In this document: positions 9,054 to 19,547 of the stretch, one piece after another
How positions within the stretch are numbered: the stretch's first letter is position 1
Layout of the letters: the number at the start of each line of letters is the position of its first letter
From: a bacterium
GTDB taxonomy: Bacteria > Bacteroidota > Ignavibacteria > Kapaibacteriales > Kapaibacteriaceae
Assembly (NCBI GenBank): GCA_024711065.1
Contig: JANJTN010000128.1
Location: 1 to 51,484, forward strand
Direction: 5' to 3'
DNA length: 51,484 bases
The notes under the pieces: model-generated
Told to the model about the DNA's origin: nothing
Database searches by the model: none
Seen by the model: only the letters and a program-made list of their open reading frames with translations
Made by a program: the position numbers and the translations under genes

Positions 9054-9677
9054 TTAGTCTCGTTTGCGGAAGGGAAAGCCGAACTCGGCCAGAAGTGCGT
9101 AGGCTTCTTCGTCGGTCTTGGCAGAGGTCACGAACGTGACGTCCATGCCAGAGATGCGGCTTACTTTGTCAACGTCGATCTCCGGGAAGATGATCTGCTC
9201 CTTCACGCCGATCGTGTAGTTGCCACGACCATCGAAGCTCTTGTCGGAGAACCCACGGAAGTCGCGGATCCGCGGAGCGGCGATATTGATGAAGCGGTCC
9301 AGGAATTCGAACATGTGAGCGCGACGCAGCGTAACACGTGCCCCGATCGGCATGCCTTCGCGCAACTTGAAGTTGGCGATCGACTTCCGAGCCCGCGTTA
9401 CTGCCGGGCGCTGACCAGTGATCAGCTCCAACTCGTTCATCGCGGATTGGAGCGCCTTGGCGTCCTGCGTGGCATCACCTGCACCGATGTTGATGGAGAT
9501 CTTCTCCAGCTTCGGCACCTGCATGATCGACTCATAACCGAACTTCTTCATCAGCGCCGGAACAACGTTCTCTTTGTAGAACGCCGACAACCGAGCCGGG
9601 ACCACCACGGTCTGGATATCCTCCAGACGGCGGCCTTCCGGTTTGAAATCGAACTTCTTCTGTACTGTCTTAGCCAT
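9054..9677 (-). CDS. rplE: 50S ribosomal protein L5 with N-terminal extension
   Basis: 207 residues against about 179 in the typical family. The conserved core starts near [39 protein letters not shown] and runs to [19 protein letters not shown]. The first 26 or so residues ([22 protein letters not shown]...) are an extra basic extension. No later in-frame Met precedes the core, so it looks genuine. L5 binds 5S rRNA and contacts P-site tRNA. Confidence 0.96.
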   Translation of the reverse strand: MAKTVQKKFDFKPEGRRLEDIQTVVVPARLSAFYKENVVPALMKKFGYESIMQVPKLEKISINIGAGDATQDAKALQSAMNELELITGQRPAVTRARKSIANFKLREGMPIGARVTLRRAHMFEFLDRFINIAAPRIRDFRGFSDKSFDGRGNYTIGVKEQIIFPEIDVDKVSRISGMDVTFVTSAKTDEEAYALLAEFGFPFRKRD

Positions 9678-9704
9678 GATTATGTGATCCTTGGGATCGG
9701 CGGA

Positions 9705-10025
9705 TTACAATTCCTCGTTCGTCGTCTTGGCGATGCGCTTCACCACCTTCTTCTCACCCGACACGGTACGCTCGTAGCGCACACGCGTCGTGTCGCCGTT
9801 CTTGTCCACCAACATCACGTTGGAGTAGTGGATCGGCGCCTCCTGCTGGTGGATTCCACCATTCGGATACTGCTGCGAGGGGCGCTGCGCCTTCGAGCGG
9901 AGGTTCACACCTTCCACCAGAACGGTCATCTTATTCGGATTGACCATCAGCACGCGTCCGGTCTCGCCCTTGTTGTTGCCAGCGATCACTTTTACGGTGT
10001 CGCCTTTTTTGATCTTGAGTTTCAT
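9705..10025 (-). CDS. rplX: 50S ribosomal protein L24
   Basis: 106 residues with an N-terminal KOW motif (KLKIKKGDTVKVIAGNNKGETGRVLMV), the L24 hallmark; a first protein in 50S assembly. Two consecutive ATGs exist. I choose the second (10025) because GAGGTAG ends only 2-3 nt before the first. Confidence 0.95.
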   Translation of the reverse strand: MKLKIKKGDTVKVIAGNNKGETGRVLMVNPNKMTVLVEGVNLRSKAQRPSQQYPNGGIHQQEAPIHYSNVMLVDKNGDTTRVRYERTVSGEKKVVKRIAKTTNEEL

Positions 10026-10033
10026 CATCTACC

Positions 10034-10402
10034 TCAAAGCACCTCTGGAGCGAGGGATACGATCTTCATGAAGTTCTTCTCGCGCAATTCACGGGCAACC
10101 GGCCCGAAAATCCGCGTCCCGCGGGGGTCGTTGTTGTTGTTCAACACCACGGCAGCGTTCTCGTCGAATCGGATGTACGAGCCGTCACGGCGGCGCACTT
10201 CCTTCTTGGTCCGAACGATCACGGCCTTTACGACCTCGCCCTTCTTTACCGCTGCCTGCGGGAGGGCCGCCTTCACCGAGCATACCACGAGATCACCAAC
10301 GGAGGCGTACCGCTTCCCGTGTCCGCCGAGCACACGGATACAACGGAGGCGACGGGCGCCACTGTTATCCGCTACGACGAGATTGCTTTCTTCCTGGATC
10401 AT
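10034..10402 (-). CDS. rplN: 50S ribosomal protein L14
   Basis: 122 residues, the exact family length. Starts [27 protein letters not shown] and ends [19 protein letters not shown], both diagnostic. L14 lies at the subunit interface. Tight spacing to rplX and rpsQ. Confidence 0.98.
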   Translation of the reverse strand: MIQEESNLVVADNSGARRLRCIRVLGGHGKRYASVGDLVVCSVKAALPQAAVKKGEVVKAVIVRTKKEVRRRDGSYIRFDENAAVVLNNNNDPRGTRIFGPVARELREKNFMKIVSLAPEVL

Positions 10403-10413
10403 GCTGTTCTCCC

Positions 10414-10707
10414 TTACTTCGCGCGTTCGATGATCTCAACCAGTGCCCAGCGCTTGCGTGCGCTCAACGGACGGCTCTCGACAACCTTTACGGTGTCGCC
10501 GATGTTGCAGTCGTTGTTCTCATCATGCGCCATGACCTTCTTGGTCTGCTTGTAGTATCGCTTGTAGATCGGATGAGCCACCTGGCGCTCGATGCTGACC
10601 ACGATGGTCTTGTCGGCCTTGTTGCTCACAACCTTGCCGATCCGGACTTTCTTGCGTCCGGTTTCCGGCGTCGTCGATGCTGTCGTTGCGTCTGCCATGT
10701 CTGTCAT
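10414..10707 (-). CDS. rpsQ: 30S ribosomal protein S17
   Basis: 97 residues. OB-fold protein with S17 signatures [42 protein letters not shown] and [26 protein letters not shown]. The first 17 residues ([17 protein letters not shown]) are a small extra N-terminus; an internal ATG at Met4 is an alternative start. Confidence 0.95.
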   Translation of the reverse strand: MTDMADATTASTTPETGRKKVRIGKVVSNKADKTIVVSIERQVAHPIYKRYYKQTKKVMAHDENNDCNIGDTVKVVESRPLSARKRWALVEIIERAK

Positions 10708-10712
10708 CCGAT

Positions 10713-10919
10713 TCAGTTGCTGGTGTTCTTGCGTTGGTGCAGGATGGTTTTCATCCGTGCAATGTCCTTGCGGATCGTCTTCAGGCTTGCGGTGTTGTCC
10801 AGCTGGCCAAGGGTCCGCTGGAACCGAAGACGGGTGATGCTTTCCTCGGCGTCGGCCAGGAAGGTCTCAAGTTCTTCGGTCGTGAGGCTACGTAGGTCCT
10901 CTGCTTTACGAGCTTTCAT
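10713..10919 (-). CDS. rpmC: 50S ribosomal protein L29
   Basis: 68 residues, helical. [40 protein letters not shown] is L29. I start at the ATG at 10919, two nt after the rplP stop, rather than upstream in-frame codons that would overlap rplP without homology. L29 lies next to the polypeptide exit. Confidence 0.95.
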   Translation of the reverse strand: MKARKAEDLRSLTTEELETFLADAEESITRLRFQRTLGQLDNTASLKTIRKDIARMKTILHQRKNTSN

Positions 10920-10921
10920 GA

Positions 10922-11341
10922 TCAGGCCCCCAGATCGACACGTTGAACGAACTTGCATTTGATCGGCAGCTTGTGCGAGGCGAGGCGAACGGCTTCTTGT
11001 GCGCGCTCACGCGACACACCGTCGATCTCGAACAACACGCGGCCCGGCTTCACCACGGCTACCCAGAGTTCCGGGTTGCCTTTCCCCGATCCCATTCGCG
11101 TCTCGGCCGGCTTCTTGGTCACAGGCTTGTCCGGATAGATCCGGATCCACACCTTGCCGTCGCGACGCAGGTAGCGGTTGATGGCGATACGAGCGGACTC
11201 GATCTGGCGGTTGGTGATCCATGCACCTTCCAAAGCCTTCAGGCCGAACGAGCCAAACGCTACGGTGGAGCCACGATAGGCCTTGCCACGGCGGCGACCA
11301 CGCTGGGTCTTACGGTGCTTTACTCTCTTCGGGATGAGCAT
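10922..11341 (-). CDS. rplP: 50S ribosomal protein L16
   Basis: 139 residues. Begins [88 protein letters not shown], all standard L16. It lies by the A site and peptidyl-transferase centre. Between rpsC and rpmC. Confidence 0.98.
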   Translation of the reverse strand: MLIPKRVKHRKTQRGRRRGKAYRGSTVAFGSFGLKALEGAWITNRQIESARIAINRYLRRDGKVWIRIYPDKPVTKKPAETRMGSGKGNPELWVAVVKPGRVLFEIDGVSRERAQEAVRLASHKLPIKCKFVQRVDLGA

Positions 11342-11362
11342 TACGGTTTCCTAACTGTCTGC

Positions 11363-12010
11363 TTACTTCTCGTTGTTCTGTTGCTTGCCGATCACATCGC
11401 CACGGCAGATCCATACTTTCACGCCGATCGATCCGTAGACCGTCTCGGCACGTCCCTGAGCATAGTCGATGTCCGAGCGGAGTGTGTGCAGCGGAACGCG
11501 GCCTTCCTTGTACTGCTCCGTGCGCGACATGTCGGCGCCACCAAGGCGACCCGAGCACATCACCCGCACGCCTTCAGCCCCAACTCGCATCGTGCTGCTC
11601 ACAGCGTTCTTCATGGCGCGTCGGAAGGAGATCCGCCCCTCAAGCTGAGCAGCGATGTTGTCGGCCACCAGCTGGGCATCCAGTTCCGGTCGCTTGATCT
11701 CGCTGATCAACACCTTCACATCACGCTTGGTGAGCTTCCGCAGCTCTTCTTCCAATTGGTTGATGTCCTTGCCGGAACGACCAATGATCACACCTGGACG
11801 CGACGTGTTGATCGTGATGCGCAGCTGCTTGGCAGTACGCTCTACGATCACACGGGCAACGCCGGCCTTCTTGAGACGATTCTTGATGTAGTTGCGAACC
11901 ATCAGGTCTTCCTGAAGCTTCTCAGCTACGTTCTTCTCGTCGAACCAATTGGCGTCCCACTGGCGAATGATGCCAAGACGCAATCCGATAGGGTTGGACT
12001 TCTGACCCAC
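11363..12010 (-). CDS. rpsC: 30S ribosomal protein S3
   Basis: 215 residues. N-terminal start MGQKSNPIGLRLGIIRQWDANWFDEKN, a central KH domain with GRSGKDINQLEEELRKLT, and the C-terminal half GRLGGADMSRTEQYKEGRVPLHTLRSDIDYAQGRAETVYGSIGVKVWICRG. Contributes to the mRNA entry helicase with S4 and S5. Confidence 0.98.
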   Translation of the reverse strand: MGQKSNPIGLRLGIIRQWDANWFDEKNVAEKLQEDLMVRNYIKNRLKKAGVARVIVERTAKQLRITINTSRPGVIIGRSGKDINQLEEELRKLTKRDVKVLISEIKRPELDAQLVADNIAAQLEGRISFRRAMKNAVSSTMRVGAEGVRVMCSGRLGGADMSRTEQYKEGRVPLHTLRSDIDYAQGRAETVYGSIGVKVWICRGDVIGKQQNNEK

Positions 12011-12025
12011 TTGAAGATTCTCCGC

Positions 12026-12364
12026 TTACTGTTTCGTAGTGACGACGATGGTGAGATGATGAGAGCGCTTCCGAATCCGGTACGCGCGACCCATCGGTGC
12101 CGGGGAGATCCGCTTCATCGTCGGTCCTGGATCCACAAAGGCCTCCTTGACGACGATCGACTCGGGATCGATCCCTGCATCCTTTTGCGTCAGGTTGTTG
12201 ATCGCCGACTTCAACGTCAGTACGGCATCAGTTGCCGCATGCTTGTCCGAGAACTGCAGGATATTCAATGCTTCCTGCGCGGACTTGCCACGGATCAGGT
12301 CTACGATCAACCGCATCTTCCGCGGTGATGATCGAGTATGCTTCTTGACGGCGCGTGCTTCCAT
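12026..12364 (-). CDS. rplV: 50S ribosomal protein L22
   Basis: 112 residues. MEARAVKKHTRSSPRKMRLIVDLIRGKSAQEALNIL is the L22 N-terminus, and the exit-tunnel hairpin region reads PTMKRISPAPMGRAYRIRKRSHHLTIVV. Located between rpsS and rpsC. Confidence 0.97.
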   Translation of the reverse strand: MEARAVKKHTRSSPRKMRLIVDLIRGKSAQEALNILQFSDKHAATDAVLTLKSAINNLTQKDAGIDPESIVVKEAFVDPGPTMKRISPAPMGRAYRIRKRSHHLTIVVTTKQ

Positions 12365-12373
12365 CGTACGTCC

Positions 12374-12661
12374 TTATCTCTTGCCTGTTTTCAGATCTTT
12401 CCGGTTGCCAGAGTGCCCTCGATACGTACGCGTCGGGGCGAATTCTCCAAGCTTGTGACCGACCATGTTCTCGGTCACATATACCGGGATGAATTTGTTG
12501 CCGTTATGCACGGCGAACGTGTGTCCCACAAAGTCGGGACTGATCGTCGACGCCCGAGACCAGGTCTTCACGACCGTCTTCTTGCTCTGAGCGTTCAGCT
12601 CTTCGACCTTGCGCATCAGCTTGAAGCTGATGAACGGTTCCTTTTTGAGGGAACGTGGCAT
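12374..12661 (-). CDS. rpsS: 30S ribosomal protein S19
   Basis: 95 residues. [23 protein letters not shown] followed by [57 protein letters not shown], all diagnostic of S19, a head protein that binds with S13. Confidence 0.98.
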   Translation of the reverse strand: MPRSLKKEPFISFKLMRKVEELNAQSKKTVVKTWSRASTISPDFVGHTFAVHNGNKFIPVYVTENMVGHKLGEFAPTRTYRGHSGNRKDLKTGKR

Positions 12662-12679
12662 AGTGTCCTACTCCTGTCC

Positions 12680-13516
12680 TTAAGCGTTACGACGACGGAT
12701 GATCATTTCACTCGAAGCCTTCTTCTTGCTTCGTGTCTTCTGACCCTTGGCCAGCTGACCCCACGGCGAACGTGGGTGCTTGCGGCCACCGCCAGATTTC
12801 GAGCGGCCTTCACCACCACCGTTCGGGTGGTCGATCGGGTTGCGAGCCATACCACGCGTGAGCGGGCGAACACCCAACCAGCGCTTGCGGCCTGCCTTGC
12901 CATACAGAATGTTCTCGTGCGTGGTGTTGCTCACCACACCCAGCGTAGCCATGCACTCGGCCGGGACCATGCGGATCTCGCCCGAAGGAAGCTTCAGCTG
13001 GGCACGATCGCCATCCACACCCACGAACTGCGCCGACGTGCCGGCGGAGCGCACCATCTGACCGCCCTTGCCGGGCTTCATCTCGATGTTGTGCACGAAC
13101 ATGCCCACAGGGATCGACCGCAGCGGCATGGCGTTTCCGTCACGCAGCTCCGAGCCGGCTCCACTCATCAGCACGTCGCCAACCTTCACCTTGTCCGGTG
13201 CCAGGATGTAGCGCTTCTCGCCATCTTCATACTGCAGCAAGGCGATACGGCAGGTACGGTTCGGATCGTACTCGATCGTCATGACCGTGGCCTTCATGCC
13301 CGTCTTGTTGCGCTTGAAGTCGATCTTGCGGTACATCCGCTTGTGTCCACCACCACGGTGGCGCGAAGTGATGCGACCGGTGTTGTTCCGTCCACCCGAC
13401 TTCCGCAGCGGCTCGATCAGAGACTTCTCCGGCTTGCTTGCCGTGATCTCTTCGAACGTGCTCACGCTGTAGAATCGTGTGCCCGGCGTGATCGGTTTGA
13501 GTGTTCTGGTAGCCAT
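12680..13516 (-). CDS. rplB: 50S ribosomal protein L2
   Basis: 278 residues. Contains the OB/SH3-like core ([28 protein letters not shown]) and the C-terminal segment [30 protein letters not shown]. The His near the peptidyl-transferase centre (in the GGGEGR loop region) is surrounded by conserved residues. Upstream of rpsS as usual. Confidence 0.98.
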   Translation of the reverse strand: MATRTLKPITPGTRFYSVSTFEEITASKPEKSLIEPLRKSGGRNNTGRITSRHRGGGHKRMYRKIDFKRNKTGMKATVMTIEYDPNRTCRIALLQYEDGEKRYILAPDKVKVGDVLMSGAGSELRDGNAMPLRSIPVGMFVHNIEMKPGKGGQMVRSAGTSAQFVGVDGDRAQLKLPSGEIRMVPAECMATLGVVSNTTHENILYGKAGRKRWLGVRPLTRGMARNPIDHPNGGGEGRSKSGGGRKHPRSPWGQLAKGQKTRSKKKASSEMIIRRRNA

Positions 13517-13567
13517 CGTTGATTATTCTCCGTTAACTGTCGTAGAAAGGAGCCTGATCCGAGGGGA

Positions 13568-13870
13568 TCAGTCCTCTGCTCCCTCGCCCGACACAATATC
13601 GATCGTCTGTCCGGCCTTCAGCGTCACATAGGCCTTCTTCTTCAGATTGGTTCTCCCGATCTGCCAACCGCGACGGGTGTAGCGCGACTTGACCTTGCCC
13701 TTCAAGCGAACCGTGCGCACGCTTACCGCGTCCACATCGAACATCTGCTTGATAGCGGCCTTGATCTGGATCTTGTTGGCCGAAGGATCCACTTCGAAGA
13801 CATATTGATTCAAGTGGCCGACCTTCGTGGCCTTCTCGGTCAGGACCGGTGCTTTCAAGACGGTGATCAC
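13568..13870 (-). CDS. rplW: 50S ribosomal protein L23
   Basis: 100 residues. MITVLKAPVLTEKATKVGHLNQYVFEVDPSANKIQIKAAIKQMFDVDAVSVRTVRLKGK is L23, the docking site at the exit tunnel for trigger factor and SRP. Its start overlaps the rplD stop by 4 nt (ATGA). Confidence 0.96.
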   Translation of the reverse strand: MITVLKAPVLTEKATKVGHLNQYVFEVDPSANKIQIKAAIKQMFDVDAVSVRTVRLKGKVKSRYTRRGWQIGRTNLKKKAYVTLKAGQTIDIVSGEGAED

Positions 13871-14511
13871 TTGGCACCTCCCTTGGTTTCACCGAACGAG
13901 TTCTCCAGCGTGCTCAGTGCACTCTTGAAGATCACCACGGTGCTGTGGTTCAAGACATCGTAGGCCGAGATCTTGTCCGCCGGGAACGTGGTCACGTTCG
14001 GAATGTTCCGAGCCGAAAGCACGATCGTGCGATCCGTCTGCGGCAGCAGCATCAAAACTTTCTTGCCACCAACGTTGATGGCATTCAGGATCGTTGCCAC
14101 GTCCTTCGTCTTCGGCGCGTCCAGGTTGAAGTCTTCAACGACCACTACACTGTTCTCGCGAGCACGAAGCGACAGCGCCGACTTCCGAGCCAAACGCTTC
14201 ACCTTCAGCGGGAGGTCCACCGAATAGAGGTGCGGCTTCGGGCCGTGGATCGTAGCTCCACCCGGTAGCAGAGGCGAACGGCTGGAACCACGGCGTGCTC
14301 CGCCAGTGCCCTTCTGCTTGAATGGCTTCTTGCCACCGCCGCTGACCTCGCTACGACCTTTGGTCTTATGCGTGCCCTGCCGACGACTGGCCAGGTACGA
14401 GCGAACAGCCTGATACATGGCATGTTCGTTCGGTTCGATGCCGAAGACCGATGCCGGCAGCTCGATCGAGCCCGCCTTGGTACCGTCCTTCGTGAGTACA
14501 TCAACTGTCAT
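13867..14511 (-). CDS. rplD: 50S ribosomal protein L4
   Basis: 214 residues. The tunnel-lining loop is clear (SYLASRRQGTHKTKGRSEVSGGGKKPFKQKGTGGARRGSSRSPLLPGGATIHGPKPHLY). In E. coli L4 also represses its own operon; nothing here shows that directly. ATGA overlap with rplW. Confidence 0.97.
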   Translation of the reverse strand: MTVDVLTKDGTKAGSIELPASVFGIEPNEHAMYQAVRSYLASRRQGTHKTKGRSEVSGGGKKPFKQKGTGGARRGSSRSPLLPGGATIHGPKPHLYSVDLPLKVKRLARKSALSLRARENSVVVVEDFNLDAPKTKDVATILNAINVGGKKVLMLLPQTDRTIVLSARNIPNVTTFPADKISAYDVLNHSTVVIFKSALSTLENSFGETKGGAK

Positions 14512-14524
14512 GATGATCTTCTTC

Positions 14525-15145
14525 TTAAAGCTTTACGATTTCGACCACGGAGTTCATCGCTCCGGGGATGCTTCCTTTGATGATCAGGAGGTTCTCCTCC
14601 GGGATCACCTGAAGCACCGTGAGATTGCGGACGGTGACACGCTTGCCACCCATGCGGCCTGCCATCTTCATCCCTTTGAAGACTCGGGACGGGAAGGACG
14701 ACGAACCGATCGAACCAGGGGCACGCGGACGGTCGCTCTGACCGTGCGTAGACATACCAACACCACCGAAGTGGTGGCGGCGTACCACCCCCTGAAAGCC
14801 TTTGCCCTTGCCGTCTGCCGAGACCTTGATCTTGTCTCCAACAGCGAAGTTCTCCACGGTCAGCACGTCTCCGTTCGCCACCTGGTCGACCAGCTGACGG
14901 AACTCTTTGAGATGCCGGTGTGGCTGCACATCGTGCTTGGCAAAATGACCGGCTTCCGGACGATTGATCTTCCGCTCAGGGAGTACGTCGTACCCGATCT
15001 GAACGGCGTCGTATCCGTCATTGTCCTTGGTCTTGATCTGCACGACCGGGCACGGACCAGCCTCGATCACGGTACACGGCACGAATGTGCCGTCTTCCGT
15101 GAACACGCTCGTCATCCCGAGCTTGCGTCCAAGTATTGCGCTCAT
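14525..15145 (-). CDS. rplC: 50S ribosomal protein L3
   Basis: 206 residues. MSAILGRKLGMTSVFTEDGTFVPCTVIEAGPCPVVQIKT at the N-terminus, then KGKGFQGVVRRHHFGGVGMSTHGQSDRPRAPGSIGSSSFPSRVFKGMKMAGRMGG in the extended loop that reaches the peptidyl-transferase centre. Between rpsJ and rplD. Confidence 0.98.
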   Translation of the reverse strand: MSAILGRKLGMTSVFTEDGTFVPCTVIEAGPCPVVQIKTKDNDGYDAVQIGYDVLPERKINRPEAGHFAKHDVQPHRHLKEFRQLVDQVANGDVLTVENFAVGDKIKVSADGKGKGFQGVVRRHHFGGVGMSTHGQSDRPRAPGSIGSSSFPSRVFKGMKMAGRMGGKRVTVRNLTVLQVIPEENLLIIKGSIPGAMNSVVEIVKL

Positions 15146-15156
15146 GACTATTATTC

Positions 15157-15465
15157 CTAGACTTTCACTTCCACATCAACGCCTGCCGGCAGCTCCAGGC
15201 GCATGAGCGCGTCGATCGTCTTCTGCGTCGAGCTGAAGATGTCGATCAGGCGCTTGTGCACCCGGGCCTCGAATTGCTCGCGCGACTTCTTGTCCACGTG
15301 CGGCGACCGAAGCACCGTGTATACGGAACGCTCGGTCGGAAGCGGGATCGGACCAGAGATCACGGCTCCCGTTTGTTTAACTGTGCGGACAATTCGCTCC
15401 GCGGATCGGTCGATCAGGTTGTGATCGTACGAGCGAAGCTTGATGCGAATCCGTTGCGTAGCCAC
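15157..15465 (-). CDS. rpsJ: 30S ribosomal protein S10
   Basis: 102 residues, the expected length. [30 protein letters not shown], then [39 protein letters not shown]. It is also the NusE transcription partner of NusB in E. coli. First gene of the classic S10 operon, 84 nt after tuf across a hairpin. Confidence 0.98.
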   Translation of the reverse strand: MATQRIRIKLRSYDHNLIDRSAERIVRTVKQTGAVISGPIPLPTERSVYTVLRSPHVDKKSREQFEARVHKRLIDIFSSTQKTIDALMRLELPAGVDVEVKV

Positions 15466-15498
15466 TCGTTTGTTCTCCCTGTTGGGTTCTCTGAGACA

Positions 15499-15529
15499 GA
15501 AAGAGGGAAGGGGCCCCCCTCCCTCTTTC
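15499..15529 (-). terminator. GC-rich hairpin between tuf and rpsJ
   Basis: 14-pair stem (GAAAGAGGG..., with one position that is G-U only in the minus-strand RNA) and a 3-nt loop. The tract after it on the minus strand (TGTCTCAG) is not U-rich. It may therefore act as a partial terminator, an attenuator or a processing/stability element between tuf and the S10 genes. Confidence 0.6.
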
Positions 15530-15549
15530 CATGCTCTAGTGTTGATTCG

Positions 15550-16755
15550 TTATTCGAGGACCTCGGTCACAACGCCTGCACCCACCGTGCGGCCGCCTTC
15601 GCGAATAGCGAAGCGCAGACCGGCATCCATGGCCACCGGGGTGATGAGTTCCACTTCCAGATTGTCGATGTTGTCGCCAGGCATGATCATCTCAACGCCT
15701 GCCGGCAGGTTCAGCACACCCGTCACGTCGGTCGTGCGGAAGTAGAACTGCGGACGATAGCCATTGAAGAACGGGGTGTGACGTCCGCCCTCTTCCTTCT
15801 TCAGCACATAGGCCTGAGCCTTGAACTTGTGGTGCGGGGTGATGGAACCCGGCTTGGCGATCACCATGCCACGCTCGATCTCTTCCTTGTCCACACCACG
15901 CAGCAGCAGACCAACGTTGTCGCCAGCTTGGCCCTGATCGAGCAGCTTGCGGAACATCTCGATACCGGTCACGGTGGACTTCTTCTGAAGACCAAAGCCA
16001 ACGATCTCGACTTCTTCGTTCACGTTGATGATGCCACGCTCGATACGACCGGTACCCACCGTGCCACGACCCGTGATCGAGAACACGTCCTCGACCGGCA
16101 TCAGGAACGGCTTGTCCACATCGCGCTCCGGCGTCGGAACGTAGGTGTCCACGGCGTCCATCAGCTCATAGACACTCTGCATGTCGGCATGATCCGCTGC
16201 GGCGCCGCTCGATGCAGCCTCCAGAGCCTTCAGAGCCGAGCCCTTGATGATCGGAATGTCGTCGCCCGGGAATTCGTAGCTGCTCAGCAGCTCGCGGATC
16301 TCGAGTTCAACGAGGTCCACCAGCTCCGGATCGGCGATGTCGACCTTGTTCATGAACACCACGATACGCGGTACGCCTACCTGGCGAGCGAGCAGGATGT
16401 GCTCGCGCGTCTGCGGCATCGGTCCGTCCGTAGCAGCAACCACGAGGATGGCGCCGTCCATCTGAGCAGCACCCGTGATCATGTTCTTGACATAGTCAGC
16501 GTGGCCAGGACAGTCAACGTGAGCGTAGTGACGGGCTTCCGTCTCATACTCCACGTGAGCCGTGGCGATCGTGATCCCACGAGCCTTTTCTTCAGGGGCG
16601 TTGTCGATCGAGTCGAACGTACGCTTTTCGGCCAGGCCCTTTGCGGCAAGGCACATGGAAATGGCGGCCGTGAGCGTGGTCTTGCCGTGGTCGACGTGGC
16701 CGATCGTGCCTACGTTCACGTGCGGTTTATTCCGCTCAAATTTCTCTTTGGCCAT
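15550..16755 (-). CDS. tuf: Elongation factor Tu
   Basis: 401 residues. Delivers aminoacyl-tRNA to the ribosome. GTPase motifs are GHVDHGKT (G1), [26 protein letters not shown] (G3), NKVD (G4) and GSALKAL (G5). Domain 2 carries [13 protein letters not shown] short insertion in the G domain ([17 protein letters not shown]) accounts for the length above the usual 394. It has its own upstream promoter candidate as well as read-through from fusA. Confidence 0.98.
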   Translation of the reverse strand: MAKEKFERNKPHVNVGTIGHVDHGKTTLTAAISMCLAAKGLAEKRTFDSIDNAPEEKARGITIATAHVEYETEARHYAHVDCPGHADYVKNMITGAAQMDGAILVVAATDGPMPQTREHILLARQVGVPRIVVFMNKVDIADPELVDLVELEIRELLSSYEFPGDDIPIIKGSALKALEAASSGAAADHADMQSVYELMDAVDTYVPTPERDVDKPFLMPVEDVFSITGRGTVGTGRIERGIINVNEEVEIVGFGLQKKSTVTGIEMFRKLLDQGQAGDNVGLLLRGVDKEEIERGMVIAKPGSITPHHKFKAQAYVLKKEEGGRHTPFFNGYRPQFYFRTTDVTGVLNLPAGVEMIMPGDNIDNLEVELITPVAMDAGLRFAIREGGRTVGAGVVTEVLE

Positions 16756-16840
16756 GGTGCAAACTCCTCGGATGCGTTAGGGGTTTGAGTGAATGATTGT
16801 GTGTTGCGTTGTTAAGCGTCGTTGCGATCAGTGCAGAAAA

Positions 16841-16848
16841 CAAAGATA
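16841..16848 (-). promoter_or_regulatory. Candidate Bacteroidetes-type -7 element for tuf
   Basis: Reads TATCTTTG on the minus strand, a perfect match to TAnnTTTG and identical to the -7 of the second EF-G gene. No good TTTG lies 19-21 nt upstream, so only the -7 half is supported. Transcription would start near 16834, giving a leader of about 80 nt. The rest of the 189-nt fusA-tuf gap shows no ORF. Confidence 0.55.
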
Positions 16849-16944
16849 CGGAGAGAAATCGGAATAGCCATAACGGACGCACCGATTTCCCGCCGGTTCC
16901 GCGATGGACTCAGCCGGAAGCAATTGTTCTCGTGCACAGGTGCC

Positions 16945-18993
16945 TTAGCGGCCGACGGCGGGTTCGTACCTGTTAAAGGTCATCGTATAGGACCCGCGTC
17001 CCTGCGTCAACGATCGCAACTGCGTCACGTAGCCGAATAGCTGGGACAGCGGTACCAATGCCGTCACAACTTGCAGGATGTCCCGGGATTGGATCCCTTC
17101 TACCCTGCCCATGCGGGAGCTAAGGTCTGCAATGACCTCGCCCACATACTCCTCGGGCGTAACGACCTCGACTTCGAACACCGGCTCCATCAGGATGGGG
17201 CTGGCCTTGCGGACCGCTTCACGAACGGCCATCGAGGCGGAAACGGCATAGGCCGTCTCCGTTGCGTCTTCTTCTTGATATGCCGAGTCTACAAGGACCG
17301 CCACAACATCGATCATGGGGTATCCTGCGATCGGACCAACCTTGAGGGCTTCCAAAGCCCCCTTCTCTGCACTCTTTGCAAACAACTCCGGAAGTACCCC
17401 TGGTTTGAGCTCGTTGCGGAACTCGAGGCCTTTTCCGGCGTCGTTCGGTCGGATCTCCAACGAGACCTGACCGAATTGGTTCTTCCCTGCATTGCTCCGA
17501 ACGAATTCGCCCTGAGCGGTAGCCGTGGAAGAGACCGTCTCTCGAAATGCGACTTGGGGTTTCCCAACCTTCACCGGAATGCCGAACTCTCGCTTCAACC
17601 GGTCAACGATGATCTCGAGATGTAACTCGCCAACACCGCTGATGATGGTCTGGCCAGACTCTGCATCCGTATGGAATCGAAACGTCGGATCTTCTTCAGA
17701 GAGCCGATGTAAGGACTCCGCAAGCTTGTCTTGGTCTGCCAGCGTTTTTGCTTCGATCGCCTGATTGATCACAGGCTCGGCAAAGGTGATGTTCTCCAGG
17801 AGAATTGGCTTCTTGGTGTCGCAGAGCGTGTCGCCGGTTCTGGTGAACCGCAGCGCCGGGATGGCCACAATGTCCCCGGCAAACGCCTCATCCAGCTCGT
17901 CGCGCTTGTTTGCGCGCATCCGAATGATCTTGCCGATGCGCTCCTTCTTCTCTTCGTTGGTCACGTTCAGCACCTGCGTTCCGGTGCTGAGCGATCCGGA
18001 GTAGATGCGGATGAAGGTCAGCCGGCCAACAAAGGGATCCGTGATCACCTTGAAGGCCAGTGCCGAAAACGGCGCATCGTCGTCCGGTGGCCGGGTGTCC
18101 TCTTTGTCAGGATGCTTCACATCGTGCCCGTGCACATGCCCTACGTCCAGCGGCGAAGGAAGGTAGTCTACTACGGCATTCAAGAGTTGTTGCACACCCT
18201 TGTTCTTGAAGGCCGATCCACAAAGGACCGGTGTGATCCGGGAATGCAACGTGGCCTTTCGAAGGGCCGTCTGGATCTCGTGGTTCTGAAGGGTCTCGCC
18301 CGCAAGGTATCGCTCCAGCAGGGCGTCGTCGAACTCGGCAATCGATTCGATCATCACGGTTCGGGCTTCCTCAGCGGCACTGAGCAACTCGGCCGGGATC
18401 GGTTGTTCGTCGAAGTGGATCCCCTGCTCGTTGTCGAACACCAGTGCCTTCATGGTGATCAGATCGATCACTCCGGTAAAGGTGTCCTCGGCCCCATACG
18501 GGATCTGGATCGCTACCGGTGTTGCGCCCAACCGGGCTCGCATCATCTCCAGTACTCGGGAGAAGTTGGCCCCGGGCCGGTCCATCTTGTTCACAAAGGC
18601 AATGCGCGGTACGTGGTACTGCTCTGCCTGATGCCAGACCGTCTCCGACTGCGGCTCTACGCCGGATACTGCACAAAAGAGGGCGATCGCGCCATCCAAC
18701 ACTCGAAGGGATCGTTGAACCTCTGCCGTGAAGTCCACGTGCCCCGGCGTGTCGATGATGTTGATCGTGGTATCGTGCCACTTGGTCGAAACCGCGGCCG
18801 ACGTGATCGTGATGCCACGCTCTTTCTCCTGCTCCATGTAGTCCGTGAAAGCAGTGCCTTCATGAACTTCACCCATGCGATGCAACACACCAGTGTAGAA
18901 CAGGATCCGCTCCGTCGTCGTCGTCTTACCGGCATCAATGTGGGCCATGATGCCGATGTTGCGTACGTGGTCAATGGCGACGGTGCGTGGCAT
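16945..18993 (-). CDS. fusA: Elongation factor G, str-operon copy
   Basis: 682 residues, full five-domain EF-G. GTPase motifs [21 protein letters not shown] and NKMDRPGA are intact. At the tip of domain IV, where translocases have the conserved His (GSYHEVDSSE), this protein has Gln at residue 573 ([10 protein letters not shown]). The domain IV segment usually written GGxGxF is also changed ([10 protein letters not shown]). A second, mtEFG1-like EF-G lies at 32177-34270. Inference: this copy may serve ribosome recycling or a specialised role instead of being the main translocase. Genomic position is canonical, between rpsG and tuf. Confidence 0.93.
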   Translation of the reverse strand: MPRTVAIDHVRNIGIMAHIDAGKTTTTERILFYTGVLHRMGEVHEGTAFTDYMEQEKERGITITSAAVSTKWHDTTINIIDTPGHVDFTAEVQRSLRVLDGAIALFCAVSGVEPQSETVWHQAEQYHVPRIAFVNKMDRPGANFSRVLEMMRARLGATPVAIQIPYGAEDTFTGVIDLITMKALVFDNEQGIHFDEQPIPAELLSAAEEARTVMIESIAEFDDALLERYLAGETLQNHEIQTALRKATLHSRITPVLCGSAFKNKGVQQLLNAVVDYLPSPLDVGHVHGHDVKHPDKEDTRPPDDDAPFSALAFKVITDPFVGRLTFIRIYSGSLSTGTQVLNVTNEEKKERIGKIIRMRANKRDELDEAFAGDIVAIPALRFTRTGDTLCDTKKPILLENITFAEPVINQAIEAKTLADQDKLAESLHRLSEEDPTFRFHTDAESGQTIISGVGELHLEIIVDRLKREFGIPVKVGKPQVAFRETVSSTATAQGEFVRSNAGKNQFGQVSLEIRPNDAGKGLEFRNELKPGVLPELFAKSAEKGALEALKVGPIAGYPMIDVVAVLVDSAYQEEDATETAYAVSASMAVREAVRKASPILMEPVFEVEVVTPEEYVGEVIADLSSRMGRVEGIQSRDILQVVTALVPLSQLFGYVTQLRSLTQGRGSYTMTFNRYEPAVGR

Positions 18994-19041
18994 GGTCGTC
19001 GTTGGAAAACTCCAGTCGTGTCAAAGAACGATATCGAACGT

Positions 19042-19509
19042 TTACCAGCGGAAGTGAGAGAAGGCGCGGTTGGCATCGGCCATCCGGTGCATCTCGTCAC
19101 GACGCTTAATGGCCCCGCCTTCACCGTTGGCGGCAGCCTGGATCTCACTTGCAAGTTTGGACGCCATCGAACGATCACGGCGATCCAGAGCATACTTCTT
19201 CAGCCAACGAATGGCCAAGGCCACCCGTCGCTCCTCGCGCACTTCCATCGGCACCTGATACGTGGCACCACCAACGCGGCGCGGACGGATCTCGACCGCC
19301 GGTGCCACATTGGCCATGGCCTTACGGAACACCTCCAACGGGTCTTCCTTGGTCTTCGATGCAATGATGTCCATCGCGTCGTACACACAGGCACGGGCCG
19401 TAGCCTTCTTGCCGTCTTCCATGATGATGTTCACGAACTGCGCCAACACCACGTCATTGAACCGCGGGTCCGGCGTTACGCGTCGCTTTTCTGCTCTTTT
19501 CTTGCGCAT
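19042..19509 (-). CDS. rpsG: 30S ribosomal protein S7
   Basis: 155 residues. [38 protein letters not shown], then [23 protein letters not shown]-type core ([17 protein letters not shown]) and [54 protein letters not shown]. S7 nucleates head assembly and, in E. coli, is the str-operon repressor. 48 nt upstream of fusA. Confidence 0.97.
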   Translation of the reverse strand: [155 protein letters not shown]

Positions 19510-19547
19510 GTCGATCTATTCTACTGAGTGTCGTATTCAGATGGAGA